NCBI GenBank assembly: GCA_947476875.1
Contig: CANJSG010000015.1
Coordinates: 1 to 34,881, forward strand
DNA: 34,881 nt
Reading direction: 5' to 3'
From: Verrucomicrobiota bacterium
Lineage (GTDB): Bacteria; Verrucomicrobiota; Verrucomicrobiia; Limisphaerales; CANJSG01
Shown: positions 16,266 through 25,186 of the stretch, piece by piece
Numbering within the stretch: position 1 is the first letter of the stretch
How the letters are laid out: each line of letters opens with the position of its first letter
The notes under the pieces: generated by a model
What the model was told of the DNA's origin: nothing
Seen by the model: the letters and a program-made list of their open reading frames with translations, nothing else
The model's database searches: none
Made by a program: the position numbers and the translations under genes

Positions 16266-18115
16266 CCCGCCTGCTCAACCACGACGAGCTTCCGAATCTC
16301 CGCCACCGCCACTGTCTGCTTCTGCCCGCCCGGCCAGATCACTTCCACGGAATCCACCTTCGTCGCTGAACCCAGACCGAATGTCACCGGCAGCTCCGAA
16401 GCCGATTGGTAACTCTTCGTCGGCATGACCTGCCGCCACTGCGTCACACCGCCAGCCGTCAGCTTCACCCACGCGCCGATGGCATCCCGGTTCGCCTTCT
16501 TGCCAACGAGCTTGAAGCGCACCCAGCCATTGCCGGTCTTCGAGGCTTCGTTCCGCAGGAGCAACGGCGCGCCGTTCGCCTGCGTCAGCACCACGTCGAG
16601 ATCACCGTCGCCGTCGATGTCCGCGTAGACGGAACCGCGTCCGACGATGGGCTTGAAGAGATCCGCGCCCGCCTTCTCCTTCGGCGTCGCGACGAAGCAA
16701 CCGGTCTTGTGCGGACCGGCGTTCCAGAAGAGCTGGGCCGGTTGGGCATAGGTCTGGCTCGACTGGACCTTGCCGATCTCGTCCTCGATGTGGCCGTTCA
16801 CCGTGAGCGCGTCGAGACGCCCGTCGAGATCGTAGTCGAAGAAGAAGAACCCGAACTTCAGCAGCAGCCGGCTGGCGGGACCGATGCCTTCCACGATGGC
16901 CTCGTCGGTGAAGCGAAGAGGATTGCCAGGCTGCGAGACATAGAGCGCGTTCATCTCGTTCGCGAAATTCCCGATGCCGATGCCGACGGCCTCGTCGTTG
17001 CGGAACCGCGCCACGTCGATGCCCATCGCGCCGCGCGTCGCGCCGTAGCTGTCGAAGGCCACGCCGCTCACGCCGCCGATCTCCTTGAAGGTGCCGTCGC
17101 GCTGGTTGTGGAAGACGTGGTTCGGCGTCGTGTCGTTCGCCACCACGATGTCGATGAAGCCGTCGCCATCCAGATCCACCGGCGCGACGCCCAGCGACTT
17201 CGCCGACGCAACGCCCGTGGCCGTGTTCTTCACCTGCACACCGGCTTCGGCCGAGACGTCGCGGAACTTGCCGCCGCCTTCGTTGTGGAAGAGCTGCGGA
17301 AACGCGCCCTCGAAATTCATCGGCGGCCCGTAGGCCCGGCCGATGCCCGTGAGCTTGTAGCCGACCTCGAAGTCGATCTCGCGCGACCAGCGCACGTAAT
17401 GGCAGACGAACAAGTCGAGCTTGCCGTCGTTGTCGTAGTCGAGGAACGCCGCGCTGGAACTCCAGTCCTTGGCCGATCCACCGACACCGGCCGCCGCCGT
17501 CACGTCGCGGAACTTCCCCTGCCCTTCATTGTGGAAGAGCCGCTGGCCCCCGACTCCGGTGATCAGCACATCGGGCAAGCCGTCGTTGTCATAATCGCCC
17601 ACGGCCACGCCCATGCCGTAGGTCGAGACGTCCAAGCCCGAACCGGCCGTCACGTCGGTGAACTTGCCGCCGCCGTCGTTGCGGTAGAGCGCGTGCGTCG
17701 TCGGTTTGGCGCCGTCGGGAGCGCCGTTCGGCCACCAGGTGGAATTGACGAAGAGCAGGTCCGGCCGGCCGTCGGCGTTGAAGTCGAGGAAGGCGACGCC
17801 GCCGCCCATCGTCTCCGGCAACAACTTCTCGCCGCGCGCGCCGCTATTGTGCCGAAAGGTGATGCCCGACGCCGCCGTGATGTCCGTGAACCCGACGCCC
17901 GGCACCTCCGCCTTGGGCAAGTCCGCCGCCTTGGGCGCCTCCACCGCGACCTTCTTGGCCTCGGGCTTGGCGGGTTTTGGCTTCAGCGCCAGATACAATC
18001 CGCCGCCGACCACGGCGACGCCGGCGATGACCATGAGGGAAACCCGGAACGCCTTGCCGATGATGGCATCGTCCTGCTCGGGCTCGGGAGTGTTGGGGGT
18101 GGGAACGGTGGGCAT
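16259..18115 (-). CDS. Membrane-anchored CRTAC1-family protein with ASPIC/UnbV domain
   Basis: 618 residues, start ATG 18115. The N terminus is cytoplasmic, then one transmembrane helix ([20 protein letters not shown]) and a Lys/Pro/Ala linker, so the body is periplasmic. FG-GAP blades with Ca-binding loops follow: [54 protein letters not shown]. The final ~90 residues form an ASPIC/UnbV domain ([20 protein letters not shown], then [11 protein letters not shown]). It lies 7 bp downstream of the HEAT-like gene on the same strand, so the two share a transcript. It probably serves as a periplasmic binding scaffold; the partner is unknown. Confidence 0.9.
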   Translation of the reverse strand: MPTVPTPNTPEPEQDDAIIGKAFRVSLMVIAGVAVVGGGLYLALKPKPAKPEAKKVAVEAPKAADLPKAEVPGVGFTDITAASGITFRHNSGARGEKLLPETMGGGVAFLDFNADGRPDLLFVNSTWWPNGAPDGAKPTTHALYRNDGGGKFTDVTAGSGLDVSTYGMGVAVGDYDNDGLPDVLITGVGGQRLFHNEGQGKFRDVTAAAGVGGSAKDWSSSAAFLDYDNDGKLDLFVCHYVRWSREIDFEVGYKLTGIGRAYGPPMNFEGAFPQLFHNEGGGKFRDVSAEAGVQVKNTATGVASAKSLGVAPVDLDGDGFIDIVVANDTTPNHVFHNQRDGTFKEIGGVSGVAFDSYGATRGAMGIDVARFRNDEAVGIGIGNFANEMNALYVSQPGNPLRFTDEAIVEGIGPASRLLLKFGFFFFDYDLDGRLDALTVNGHIEDEIGKVQSSQTYAQPAQLFWNAGPHKTGCFVATPKEKAGADLFKPIVGRGSVYADIDGDGDLDVVLTQANGAPLLLRNEASKTGNGWVRFKLVGKKANRDAIGAWVKLTAGGVTQWRQVMPTKSYQSASELPVTFGLGSATKVDSVEVIWPGGQKQTVAVAEIRKLVVVEQAGQ

Positions 18116-18122
18116 GGGAAAT

Positions 18123-19037
18123 CTACTTGGGAACGGCCTGAGAACGGGTCAACAAGCGGGTTTGGAGCGTGGCAGAAGGCAAAGCCACAATTCGGTCGCG
18201 GAATTCGGGAATCAGCTCCGGAGTCGATTCGAAGATTCTCAAAATCACCGCGTCGTCAACGGCTGACAAATTCTTGAACCACCAATCGAGAAGCGACCTT
18301 TTCAGATCCAAGCTACCTTCAAGATTCATGATCGCGATAGTCGACACTGCTTTGGTTTCCCTGTTGGTGCGCGCCGCCAAAAGTGAAATCGCCTCTAGAA
18401 CCTCAGGCTCAAACTGCTCCAGATTTGAAAGGGCATGAACACAGTGGACCGCCTTTTGGGAGCGGTTCCACAAGACAGTATCCTTAAAGCGAGCCAAAAG
18501 ATGTAGCTGTCCTCCCCGACCAAGAAAGGACATCGAGTATGCGGTGTTTGGGTAAACAAACTCCAAATCCCGCCCCGTCGTCTGTCCAAAAGGCCGATCA
18601 AGCAACTCGACCAATCGCGGAAGCGCGGAAACCGCATTGGTGCCCAGAAGCTTGAAACCGGCTACAGCATACGATGGTCTACGCCTGTAATCCTTCTTGC
18701 CGGTCACCCAGATGGCGGTCTTTGTGAAGAATTTCGTCATCAAATACTCCTCAACCTCTTCCTTGGGTGTCGGTTTACCCTCAAGGCAGTAGAGCAGGTG
18801 CGGGATCGCATTGGTTCCGATGTCGAGTATCGCTTGTCGCGCTTCAAGATGGCCCGGAGAACCCGCGGGTTCGTTCCACATTCTCTCAATCCAGTCAGTC
18901 AGAGTCCGTCCACGAATCGAAGGTTCACTTCGGCCTAAGCCAACGAACACAAAGACGACCAGCCCGACGAAGAGGCACGCGACAACGATCCATATCGCTC
19001 GGTTTGATCGCTGCTCGGTTTGCGGTTCCATCTCCAT
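18123..19037 (-). CDS. Membrane-anchored HEAT-like hypothetical protein
   Basis: 304 residues from ATG 19037 (ATG 19031 is also possible). After a short polar N terminus there is one transmembrane helix (AIWIVVACLFVGLVVFVFVG), then GRTLTDWIERM and segments with HEAT-repeat character (AILDIGTNAIPHLLYCLEG and the later KLLGTNAVSALPRLVELLD). Proteins with this layout are common and uncharacterised in Verrucomicrobia. It sits between the cytochrome gene (with the repeat-filled gap in between) and the CRTAC1 gene, and is transcriptionally coupled to the latter. A protein-interaction role is inferred from the repeat type only. Base composition is slightly lower in GC than the flanks. Confidence 0.7.
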   Translation of the reverse strand: MEMEPQTEQRSNRAIWIVVACLFVGLVVFVFVGLGRSEPSIRGRTLTDWIERMWNEPAGSPGHLEARQAILDIGTNAIPHLLYCLEGKPTPKEEVEEYLMTKFFTKTAIWVTGKKDYRRRPSYAVAGFKLLGTNAVSALPRLVELLDRPFGQTTGRDLEFVYPNTAYSMSFLGRGGQLHLLARFKDTVLWNRSQKAVHCVHALSNLEQFEPEVLEAISLLAARTNRETKAVSTIAIMNLEGSLDLKRSLLDWWFKNLSAVDDAVILRIFESTPELIPEFRDRIVALPSATLQTRLLTRSQAVPK

Positions 19038-19610
19038 CTCAGGAAAGGCTAGGCAACCTCGAAGCCCATGTCATCCACCTCGGCGCAGGTTCGTCAGACG
19101 ATCCGATCTGCCAGCCGCTGGTAGGGCGAAGGCTCCCGCCGCGCCGCCTCTCGGCCTGCGAACGCCCAACCGGTTTCCCGTGGGAAGCCTGCGGCTGACG
19201 GACGACCCGCGTGTGGCCGCTGGAGCCAGTGGTCGGAAGGAAATCACAAGGCGGCTCGGCGGGAGCCTTCGCCCTACCTGTCTCACCACCTCGTAGCCGC
19301 CGAGGTGACTCGGCGCGCTTCAACCGAACACTCCAGCGCGGAGGTGGGGCCAGCCGCGCTGCTGCTGGCCGCCGAGTCGCAGCGCGACTTGGCCCACCTT
19401 CGTCGGCCCAGACCACCCAATCGTTCCGTCGCAACGGAGCGGCGACCGCAAGGTCGGGCAGCGCTTCCAGCCTGCCCATGGAAGTCTTGAGGCGAAGGGA
19501 AAACACCGACGTCGGATCAGACCGTTGTTCCAAACAAATGCCTTGGTCAGGACGGGGCAGGCAGGATGCCCGCCCTACCTTGGGCCAGCGCGGACTTGGA
19601 CATGGCCGGA
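19038..19610. other. Gene-free, repeat-filled intergenic region
   Basis: No credible gene is seen in this 573-bp stretch, although both strands stay open because of its GC-rich palindromes. Open frames here translate to Arg/Gly/Ala/Pro-rich sequence with no family features. It separates the 3' end of the multiheme cytochrome gene from the 5' end of the HEAT-like gene, both on the - strand. It therefore also contains any promoter for the HEAT-CRTAC1 pair, but no convincing -35/-10 pair was found. Confidence 0.65.
19084..19580. repeat. Cluster of GC-rich inverted repeats
   Basis: Three nested or successive palindromes are visible. (a) 19120-19148 starts GGTAGGGCGAAGGCTCCCGC and is matched in reverse complement by 19250-19278, with 28 of 29 positions equal. 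(b) CACCTCG 19287-19293 pairs with CGAGGTG 19301-19307. (c) 19342-19361 (AGGTGGGGCCAGCC...) matches the reverse complement of 19380-19399 at 17 of 20 positions. A single end of the same style, CGCCCTACC, lies at 19571-19579. These look like copies of palindromic repeat elements accumulated at one site. They could fold into strong hairpins in RNA. Confidence 0.8.
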
Positions 19611-22451
19611 TCATTTCGCGGCGGTGGCGGCGGTGGGCGGGAGTTCGTGGGCGCCGGGGCGTTGCAGATCGTAGATGACGACGGCCTGCGCGGCGTGGTC
19701 GGCGGCCGCGTTGGTGCGGCGGGCGATGGCCACGGCGCGGTCGCGGGCGTTGTCGTCGGGCCGCAGTTTCTCATGCTCCTTCTGGTGGAAGGCCGCCTTG
19801 GCCGCGTCGCCAAACTGGGTGTAGATCAGGCCGAGGTTGTAGTGGGCGGTGAGGTTCTCCGAATCCAGCTCCACCGTCCGCAGGAAGCGCCGTTCGGCTT
19901 GCTTGAGGAACGTGTCGCGGACCGCCTTGTCGCCGCGCTCCATCTTGGAACGTTCCACCAGCGTCTGGCCGAGTTCGTTGATGACCTCGTAGTCGCGCGC
20001 AAAGTCGAAGCCCTTCTCGATCATGTCGGCAGAACGGTTCTCCAAAATGGCGGTGAACTCCTTGATGGCCTGGTCGAGGAAGCCGTTCTGTTTGTTCACG
20101 AGCCCGTTCAGCCACGAGATCGTCCACCAGTTGCCGGGCGGGTTGAAGCGGTTCGTATCGGCGGCGCGTTGCAGCGCGGTGACGGCCTCGTCGAGGCGGC
20201 CTTCCTTGTTGAAGACGCGGGCGAGGTTGAGCGGGCCGTCGGGCTTTCCAAGCCTCTCCACTTCGGCGAAGGCGGCGGCGGCCTGGATCAGTTCGCCCTT
20301 CTCGCTGCCCTTGTCGCCGCGGTTGAAGAGGCCGATGCCGTAGTCGTTCCAGCGCATCCACGGCGGAATGGCCGAGGGCGCATTGGTCACGGTGGCGATG
20401 GCGGCGGGCCCCATGGTGGCGACGGGGAAGACGATCTTGTCGGCGCTGATGGTGGTGATCGGCAGATCGTTGGTGAAGGTGTCGCCGAAGACGTGCCGCA
20501 TGTAGATCGAGTCGAACTTCCGATACTGCAGCTTCACCTCGACGGTGAGCGGACCCTTCACATCGCTCGGCACCCGGAAGCCGTAATGGACGACGGCCGC
20601 TGCGCCGGGCGGGATCTGGTTGTTGTAGAGCGGCGTGAAGATGTCCTGCGGATTGCGGCGGTCGATGCGTTTGCCGTCGCGGTCGAGCATGTAGACGTTG
20701 ATGAAGTGCGCCCAAGGATCGACCTCGTTGTAGGCGCCCATTCCGCCGCTGCGTCCGACGATCCGGCCATCGGTATCGCGGATGGCGGCATCGACCCAGA
20801 TCTCGTTGGAATCGACCGTGCCCTGCGAGAAGGGATGGCCGAGCTTCACGGTGCGGACGACGGTTTCGGCGAGGTAACGTTGGCCGGGTTGGAGCGTCGG
20901 GACGTTCGGACGAAGCGGCGCGAGGAGCTTGCCGTCGATCGTCCCGCCTTCCTTCAGGGCGAAGATGTCGACGCGCACCGAGTCTTTCAGGAAGTCCTGG
21001 TGGCGTTTGATGATGTCGGGCTGTTTGTTGAAGTGGCCAATGGCGGTGTTGGCGGCGGGGAAAAGATGGTCGTGGACGGAGAGCACCTTGTTCGTCGGAT
21101 TGAAATACTGGGCGCCGAAGTCGTTCTTGGCCGTCTGGAGCGGCATGTGGCAACCGTTGCAGTTCTGCTGGGCCATCGGCGGGTAGTAGAAGCTGCGGGC
21201 GTTCACGCCCGAGACGCCGCTGAGCAGGTAGGTGTCGTAGTGGTTCTGGCCGCGGAGGAATTCCTTATACTTCGTGAGCTGCTGCGGGAGGCTGACCTTG
21301 TGGCAGGTGGAGCAGAACTCCGCCGTCTTGTGATGGGGCTTGAGGAAGGTCTTCTTGTGGAAGTCGGGCTTTCCCTTGATGAGCTGGTTGTTGATGAACT
21401 GGAGCGCGCGGTTGGTGGAGAAGGCGAAAGGATATTGGACCGGTTCCTCGATGACGAAGTCGGCGTTGCCGCGCGTGCTGTTGACGTGGGTGATGGCATG
21501 GCAGGTCGTGCAGGTGATGCCGGCCTGCGAGGTCGGATGGTTTACGTCGTCGAACTTGGGATCGTCGAACGCGCCGCTGAAGAACGGCGCGGGATCGTGG
21601 CATCCGGCGCACCAGCGGGCGGCCTTCATGTCGCCGTCGCGTTCGTAGGAGACCTTGCGCGTCTCACGGACGCTGAAGAGGTAGGCCGGGTTGTTGAACG
21701 AGCTGAAATGGTGCGCGCTGTGGAACCAGCTCTTGTAGGAGTCCTCATGGCACTTGAGGCAATACTCGTTGTTCATCATCGACTCGGCCGGGATGAACTT
21801 GCCGTTGGAGGTGCGGGCCAATGACGGCTCGAAATACTTCGCGCCTTCCTTCGACCCCGCGACGTTCCACTTGCGCGGATCGGTCGAGTGCAGCGCGACC
21901 ATTCCCAGGACGAGGAAAGCCGAGGCCAGCCCCCAGCCGATGCCGATGCGCCAATTGATCTTTGGACCCACCAACCGGTGCAGCACGTAGAGCCAGACGG
22001 CGACGACGGGCGCAATGACGTGGGCCCAGTAGGCGGTGGAGCGAAAAAGAGGGTTCTGGAGGAAGAAACCTTCGATGCGCATCAACGCCACTCCCGAGAC
22101 AAGGACGATGATTCCAGCGCTCAGCAGGGCCCAGCCGACGCGGACGGCCCGGCGATTGGGGCGGTCCTTGCCCTTCAGCGCGTGGCCGATGCCGAAGATG
22201 ATGAACGGCAGGACCAGGAGGATTCCGAGCACCAGATGCGCGAGGAACATCCATTGGTAAAAATAGTTCTGATAGGTCGCCGCCTTCATCCATTCCAGTC
22301 CACGGATGGCGAGGAGATAGACGGAGTTGACGCCAAGCAACGCGGTCAGCGCGAAGACAGCCCACAAGGCGATACGAAGGCCGGGTGTGACCGTCTTCGA
22401 TACTCTCTTGGGCGGCGTGGGGTTGGCGGCGGGCGGCAACGGCTCACTCAT
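19611..22451 (-). CDS. Hybrid membrane cytochrome: 5-TM domain, pentaheme c domain and TPR
   Basis: 946 residues from ATG 22451, where MSEPLPPAA begins the conserved reading. Residues about 25-190 contain five membrane helices; His72 and His90 lie in or near TM2, and His144 and His158 (14 apart) in TM4, a spacing like bis-His b-heme helices. Then come five CXXCH c-heme motifs at about 231 (CLKCH), 281 (CAGCH), 314 (CTTCH), 380 (CSTCH) and 431 (CNGCH), with other His available as distal ligands. Next is a beta-rich domain (LGHPFSQGTVDSNEIW) seen in multiheme cytochromes, then several TPRs from about 690 to the end (AHYNLGLIYTQFGDAAKAAF). It likely moves electrons between the membrane quinone pool and periplasmic partners. 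The b-heme reading is inference; the c-hemes are clear. Confidence 0.87.
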   Translation of the reverse strand: MSEPLPPAANPTPPKRVSKTVTPGLRIALWAVFALTALLGVNSVYLLAIRGLEWMKAATYQNYFYQWMFLAHLVLGILLVLPFIIFGIGHALKGKDRPNRRAVRVGWALLSAGIIVLVSGVALMRIEGFFLQNPLFRSTAYWAHVIAPVVAVWLYVLHRLVGPKINWRIGIGWGLASAFLVLGMVALHSTDPRKWNVAGSKEGAKYFEPSLARTSNGKFIPAESMMNNEYCLKCHEDSYKSWFHSAHHFSSFNNPAYLFSVRETRKVSYERDGDMKAARWCAGCHDPAPFFSGAFDDPKFDDVNHPTSQAGITCTTCHAITHVNSTRGNADFVIEEPVQYPFAFSTNRALQFINNQLIKGKPDFHKKTFLKPHHKTAEFCSTCHKVSLPQQLTKYKEFLRGQNHYDTYLLSGVSGVNARSFYYPPMAQQNCNGCHMPLQTAKNDFGAQYFNPTNKVLSVHDHLFPAANTAIGHFNKQPDIIKRHQDFLKDSVRVDIFALKEGGTIDGKLLAPLRPNVPTLQPGQRYLAETVVRTVKLGHPFSQGTVDSNEIWVDAAIRDTDGRIVGRSGGMGAYNEVDPWAHFINVYMLDRDGKRIDRRNPQDIFTPLYNNQIPPGAAAVVHYGFRVPSDVKGPLTVEVKLQYRKFDSIYMRHVFGDTFTNDLPITTISADKIVFPVATMGPAAIATVTNAPSAIPPWMRWNDYGIGLFNRGDKGSEKGELIQAAAAFAEVERLGKPDGPLNLARVFNKEGRLDEAVTALQRAADTNRFNPPGNWWTISWLNGLVNKQNGFLDQAIKEFTAILENRSADMIEKGFDFARDYEVINELGQTLVERSKMERGDKAVRDTFLKQAERRFLRTVELDSENLTAHYNLGLIYTQFGDAAKAAFHQKEHEKLRPDDNARDRAVAIARRTNAAADHAAQAVVIYDLQRPGAHELPPTAATAAK

Positions 22452-22610
22452 GGCGTCAATGCTGGGTTTCCGATCCCAGATAGATGAAGGCAATCCGCCG
22501 AAACTCAAGCCGGCTGGGGCGAAATGCCGCCCATGCGGGGCGAACGGCCATCGCTCTTGTAACCGGCGGGCTAATGTGTGGTCATCCTCCCAAGCCGCCC
22601 ACGTCATCCC

Positions 22611-24080
22611 ATGCAAACCTCTGCCCTGCCCTGCTCAACCCTCGCCCGGATGCTTGTTGTCTGTCTCGGGCTCACCGCCGCCGGAACCCTTCACGCCCAG
22701 ACGCCGTCCGCCGCCAAGCCCGGTTGGACGACCCAGGAAGATCACCGGAACATGATGGAGCAACTCGGCATCAAAGTGCTTCGCCCCGGTCCCAGCGGCC
22801 AAACCGGCCGGACCAATTCGGCCAACTACGATCCCGCCAAGGCCAATCCCTTTCCCAATCTCCCGGACCTTCTCGTCACCAAGAACGGCACCAAAGTCAC
22901 AACCGCCGAGCAATGGTGGAAGCAGCGTCGGCCCGAGATCGTGGAGGACTTCGAACGCGAGGTGATCGGCCGTGTGCCGAAGAATGTTCCGAAGGTCACT
23001 TGGTCCGTCTCGAACACGATCGACGGCGTCGTCGGCACATTCCCGGCGGTGGGCAAACAGCTCATCGGCCATGTCGACAACTCCGCTTATCCGGAAATCA
23101 CGGTGGACATCCGCATGACCGTGGTGACGCCCAAGTCGGCCAAGGGCCCGGTGCCGGTGCTGATGATGTTCGGCGGCTTTGGTGGCGACGGCATGCCGCG
23201 GCGCGCGGGCGAACCCGAACCGACGAACCGCTTCCGCGGGTTCGGCAACGTCACTTTCGCCGATCCGCCGTCGCAAGAGCAGCTCCTCGCCGCGGGCTGG
23301 GGTTACGCCACGATCAATCCCGGCAGCGTCCAAGCCGACAACGGCGGCGGACTGACCAAGGGCATCATCGGCCTCGTCAACAAAGGACAGCCGCGCAAAC
23401 CCGAGGACTGGGGTTCGCTCCGAGCCTGGGCTTGGGGCGCGGCTCGCGGCTTGGATTACTTGGAAACCGATCCGGCCGTGGACGCGAAAAAGGTCGGCAT
23501 CGAGGGCGTGTCCCGCTACGGCAAGGCGGCCTTGGTCACGCTGGCGTTCGAGCCGCGTTTCGCGGCCGGCCTGATCGCGTCGTCTGGTGAAGGCGGGGCC
23601 AAGCTGCATCGCCGCAACTTCGGCGAAGCGGTCGAAAGCCTGACGGGCTGGGGCGAATACCATTGGATGGCCGGCAACTTCATCAAATACGGCGCGGCCG
23701 AATCGTCCTTCGGCAGCAAGAACGCCGGGGACATTCCGGTCGATGCGCATCAGCTGATCGCCTTGTGCGCGCCGCGCAGGACGTTCATCAGCTACGGCGT
23801 TCCGGAAAAGGGCGACGCACTTTGGCTCGATCAACAGGGCAGCTACATGGCGACCGTCGCAGCGGGCCCGGCGTTTCGTTTGCTCGGCGCAAAGGACCTC
23901 GGGATCACCGAAGATTACCGAACTGCGCAGATGCCGGCGCCGGAGACGGAATACCTCGCCGGCCAGCTGGCGTGGAGGCAGCACACCGGCGGACATGAGA
24001 GCCGGTCGAACATGAAGCACTTCATCAAGTGGGCCAGCCAACAGCTCGGCCACACGATTCCCGCGGCACCTGCGAAGTAG
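22611..24080 (+). CDS. CE15-family glucuronoyl esterase-like alpha/beta hydrolase, secreted
   Basis: 489 residues from ATG 22611; a signal peptide ends near GTLHAQ. CE15 enzymes cleave ester bonds between glucuronic acid on xylan and lignin alcohols, or related uronate esters. The nucleophile is Ser301 in EGVSRYGKAAL, matching the family G-x-S-R-x-G-K motif. SGEGGAKLHRRNFGEAVESL follows it as in CE15, with Arg-Arg-Asn-Phe-Gly-Glu conserved. The likely catalytic His is His462 in HTGGHES. The N-terminal region (NPFPNLPDLL, EQWWKQRRPEI) is also family-like. It is divergent from the cytochrome gene, with 159 bp between starts. It is most consistent with hemicellulose or uronic-acid glycan use. 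Confidence 0.88.
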   Translation: MQTSALPCSTLARMLVVCLGLTAAGTLHAQTPSAAKPGWTTQEDHRNMMEQLGIKVLRPGPSGQTGRTNSANYDPAKANPFPNLPDLLVTKNGTKVTTAEQWWKQRRPEIVEDFEREVIGRVPKNVPKVTWSVSNTIDGVVGTFPAVGKQLIGHVDNSAYPEITVDIRMTVVTPKSAKGPVPVLMMFGGFGGDGMPRRAGEPEPTNRFRGFGNVTFADPPSQEQLLAAGWGYATINPGSVQADNGGGLTKGIIGLVNKGQPRKPEDWGSLRAWAWGAARGLDYLETDPAVDAKKVGIEGVSRYGKAALVTLAFEPRFAAGLIASSGEGGAKLHRRNFGEAVESLTGWGEYHWMAGNFIKYGAAESSFGSKNAGDIPVDAHQLIALCAPRRTFISYGVPEKGDALWLDQQGSYMATVAAGPAFRLLGAKDLGITEDYRTAQMPAPETEYLAGQLAWRQHTGGHESRSNMKHFIKWASQQLGHTIPAAPAK

Positions 24081-24092
24081 AATTCCCTTCAA

Positions 24093-24247
24093 GGTAGGGA
24101 TGGCTCGCCGAGCCGTCCCCATTTGCAGGCGAAGACTGCGCGAGCCACGCGAGCATCTCGGCCCGGGATTCTCGACCGGACTGAGATGCTCACTGCGTTC
24201 GCCTCGCTCCGCCCGTTCGACGGACGGCTGAGCCAGCCGTCCCTACC
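24093..24247. repeat. Palindromic repeat element between convergent esterase genes
   Basis: The ends are GGTAGGGA (24093-24100) and TCCCTACC (24240-24247), extending imperfectly inward (ATGGCTCG against AGCCAGCCG). Inside is a perfect 9-bp pair, GAGCATCTC (24151-24159) and GAGATGCTC (24183-24191). The element fills almost the whole 178-bp gap between the CE15 stop and the SGNH esterase stop, so it may act as a bidirectional terminator or stabiliser of both mRNAs. Its terminus resembles repeat (a) in the 19084-19580 cluster. Confidence 0.75.
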
Positions 24248-24258
24248 AAGTTCGAAGG

Positions 24259-25089
24259 CTACTTGGCCCCTAGCTTGGTCGCGCTTGGGTCACCTGTGGC
24301 CGGCGGCGCCAGATCGACTTTGGCACGTTGGCCGAGGCGTTTTTCGAGCAGCGGCTTCAGCGTATCCGCCCAGACCTGGTAGCCCTTCACCGAGAGGTGG
24401 AGGCCGTCGACGGCCACGCCTTCGACCAGCTTGCCCGAGGCGTCAGCCATGCGGTCGCCGATGTCGAGGAAGCGGATCTTCTCACCGTCGGCCAAGCCCG
24501 CGAGGCGGGTATTGATCCGGCGGATGGTGGGAATGAGCGCCGTGCTGCCACCCCGTTCATTGCGCGGTAGGACGCCCATGAGGATCACGGAAGCGCCGGG
24601 CGCCTTCGCTTTGAAAACATCCAGGATGGCACGGGTGCCTGCGACCACTTCGTCGATCTGCTTGTCGTCTTCGGCACCGGTGCGGCCGGGCCGGAGGTTG
24701 TTGGTGCCGGCGAGAAGGACGATCACCTTCGGGTTCACACCGTCGAGTTCGCCGTTGGTCAGGCGCCAGAGGATATTCTGGATCGAGTCGGCGCCCCAGC
24801 CGAAGTTGCCCGCGTTCCAGCCGTGGAAGTTCGTCTTCCAGTTCGCGTAGAACTCGCGGTAGGCCGTGTCACTCGTGCCCCAACGCCGCGTGATGGAATC
24901 GCCGACAAAGTAGAGATCGATCCGGCCGGCCTTCGCCTTGGCGAGAAGCTGCTCGTGGGCAAGCCGCGAATTGGCGTCAGCCCGGGGGACGGGTTGGATG
25001 GGCGCTGGACTCGACTGATCGGCGCCGAAAGACGCGACGACGGCGGCGACCCACAGCACGCCCGCCAGGTAACGAGGATATGAATTCAT
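24259..25089 (-). CDS. SGNH/GDSL-family esterase, secreted
   Basis: 276 residues from ATG 25089 with a signal peptide (MNSYPRYLAGVLWVAAVVAS). All four SGNH blocks are present: block I FVGDSITRRW with nucleophile Ser65, block II GNFGWGADS (Gly97), block III AGTNNLRPG (Asn130) and block V DGLHLSVKGY with Asp228 and His231. The layout resembles platelet-activating-factor acetylhydrolase-like and carbohydrate acetylesterase members, so a glycan deacetylase is plausible beside the CE15 enzyme, though the exact substrate cannot be told. It is convergent with the CE15 gene, with a palindromic element between. Confidence 0.9.
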   Translation of the reverse strand: MNSYPRYLAGVLWVAAVVASFGADQSSPAPIQPVPRADANSRLAHEQLLAKAKAGRIDLYFVGDSITRRWGTSDTAYREFYANWKTNFHGWNAGNFGWGADSIQNILWRLTNGELDGVNPKVIVLLAGTNNLRPGRTGAEDDKQIDEVVAGTRAILDVFKAKAPGASVILMGVLPRNERGGSTALIPTIRRINTRLAGLADGEKIRFLDIGDRMADASGKLVEGVAVDGLHLSVKGYQVWADTLKPLLEKRLGQRAKVDLAPPATGDPSATKLGAK

Positions 25090-25186
25090 TGGGAGCGACG
25101 GCACCTTAGACACGAACCTGACTGACCTCAAAACTCTTCGTCGCCCGGCTCCCTTTCCTACGCTTGAGTCTCGTTGGGGAATCTCT

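Noticed and set aside
16406-18277. 623-residue open frame on + opposite the CRTAC1 gene
   Set aside because: The - strand encodes regular FG-GAP Ca-binding loops and an ASPIC domain; the + product is low-complexity Val/Arg/Asp/Glu sequence.
19039-19614. Possible genes on either strand in the cytochrome/HEAT gap
   Set aside because: The open frames run through inverted repeats and translate to Arg/Gly/Pro/Ala-rich sequence without conserved segments or credible starts.
19566-21824. 752-residue open frame on + opposite the multiheme cytochrome
   Set aside because: The - strand has five CXXCH motifs and TPRs in one frame; the + translation has no family features.
22635-24122. 495-residue open frame on - opposite the CE15 esterase
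   Set aside because: The + strand has a signal peptide and the CE15 GxSRxGK motif; the - product has no features.
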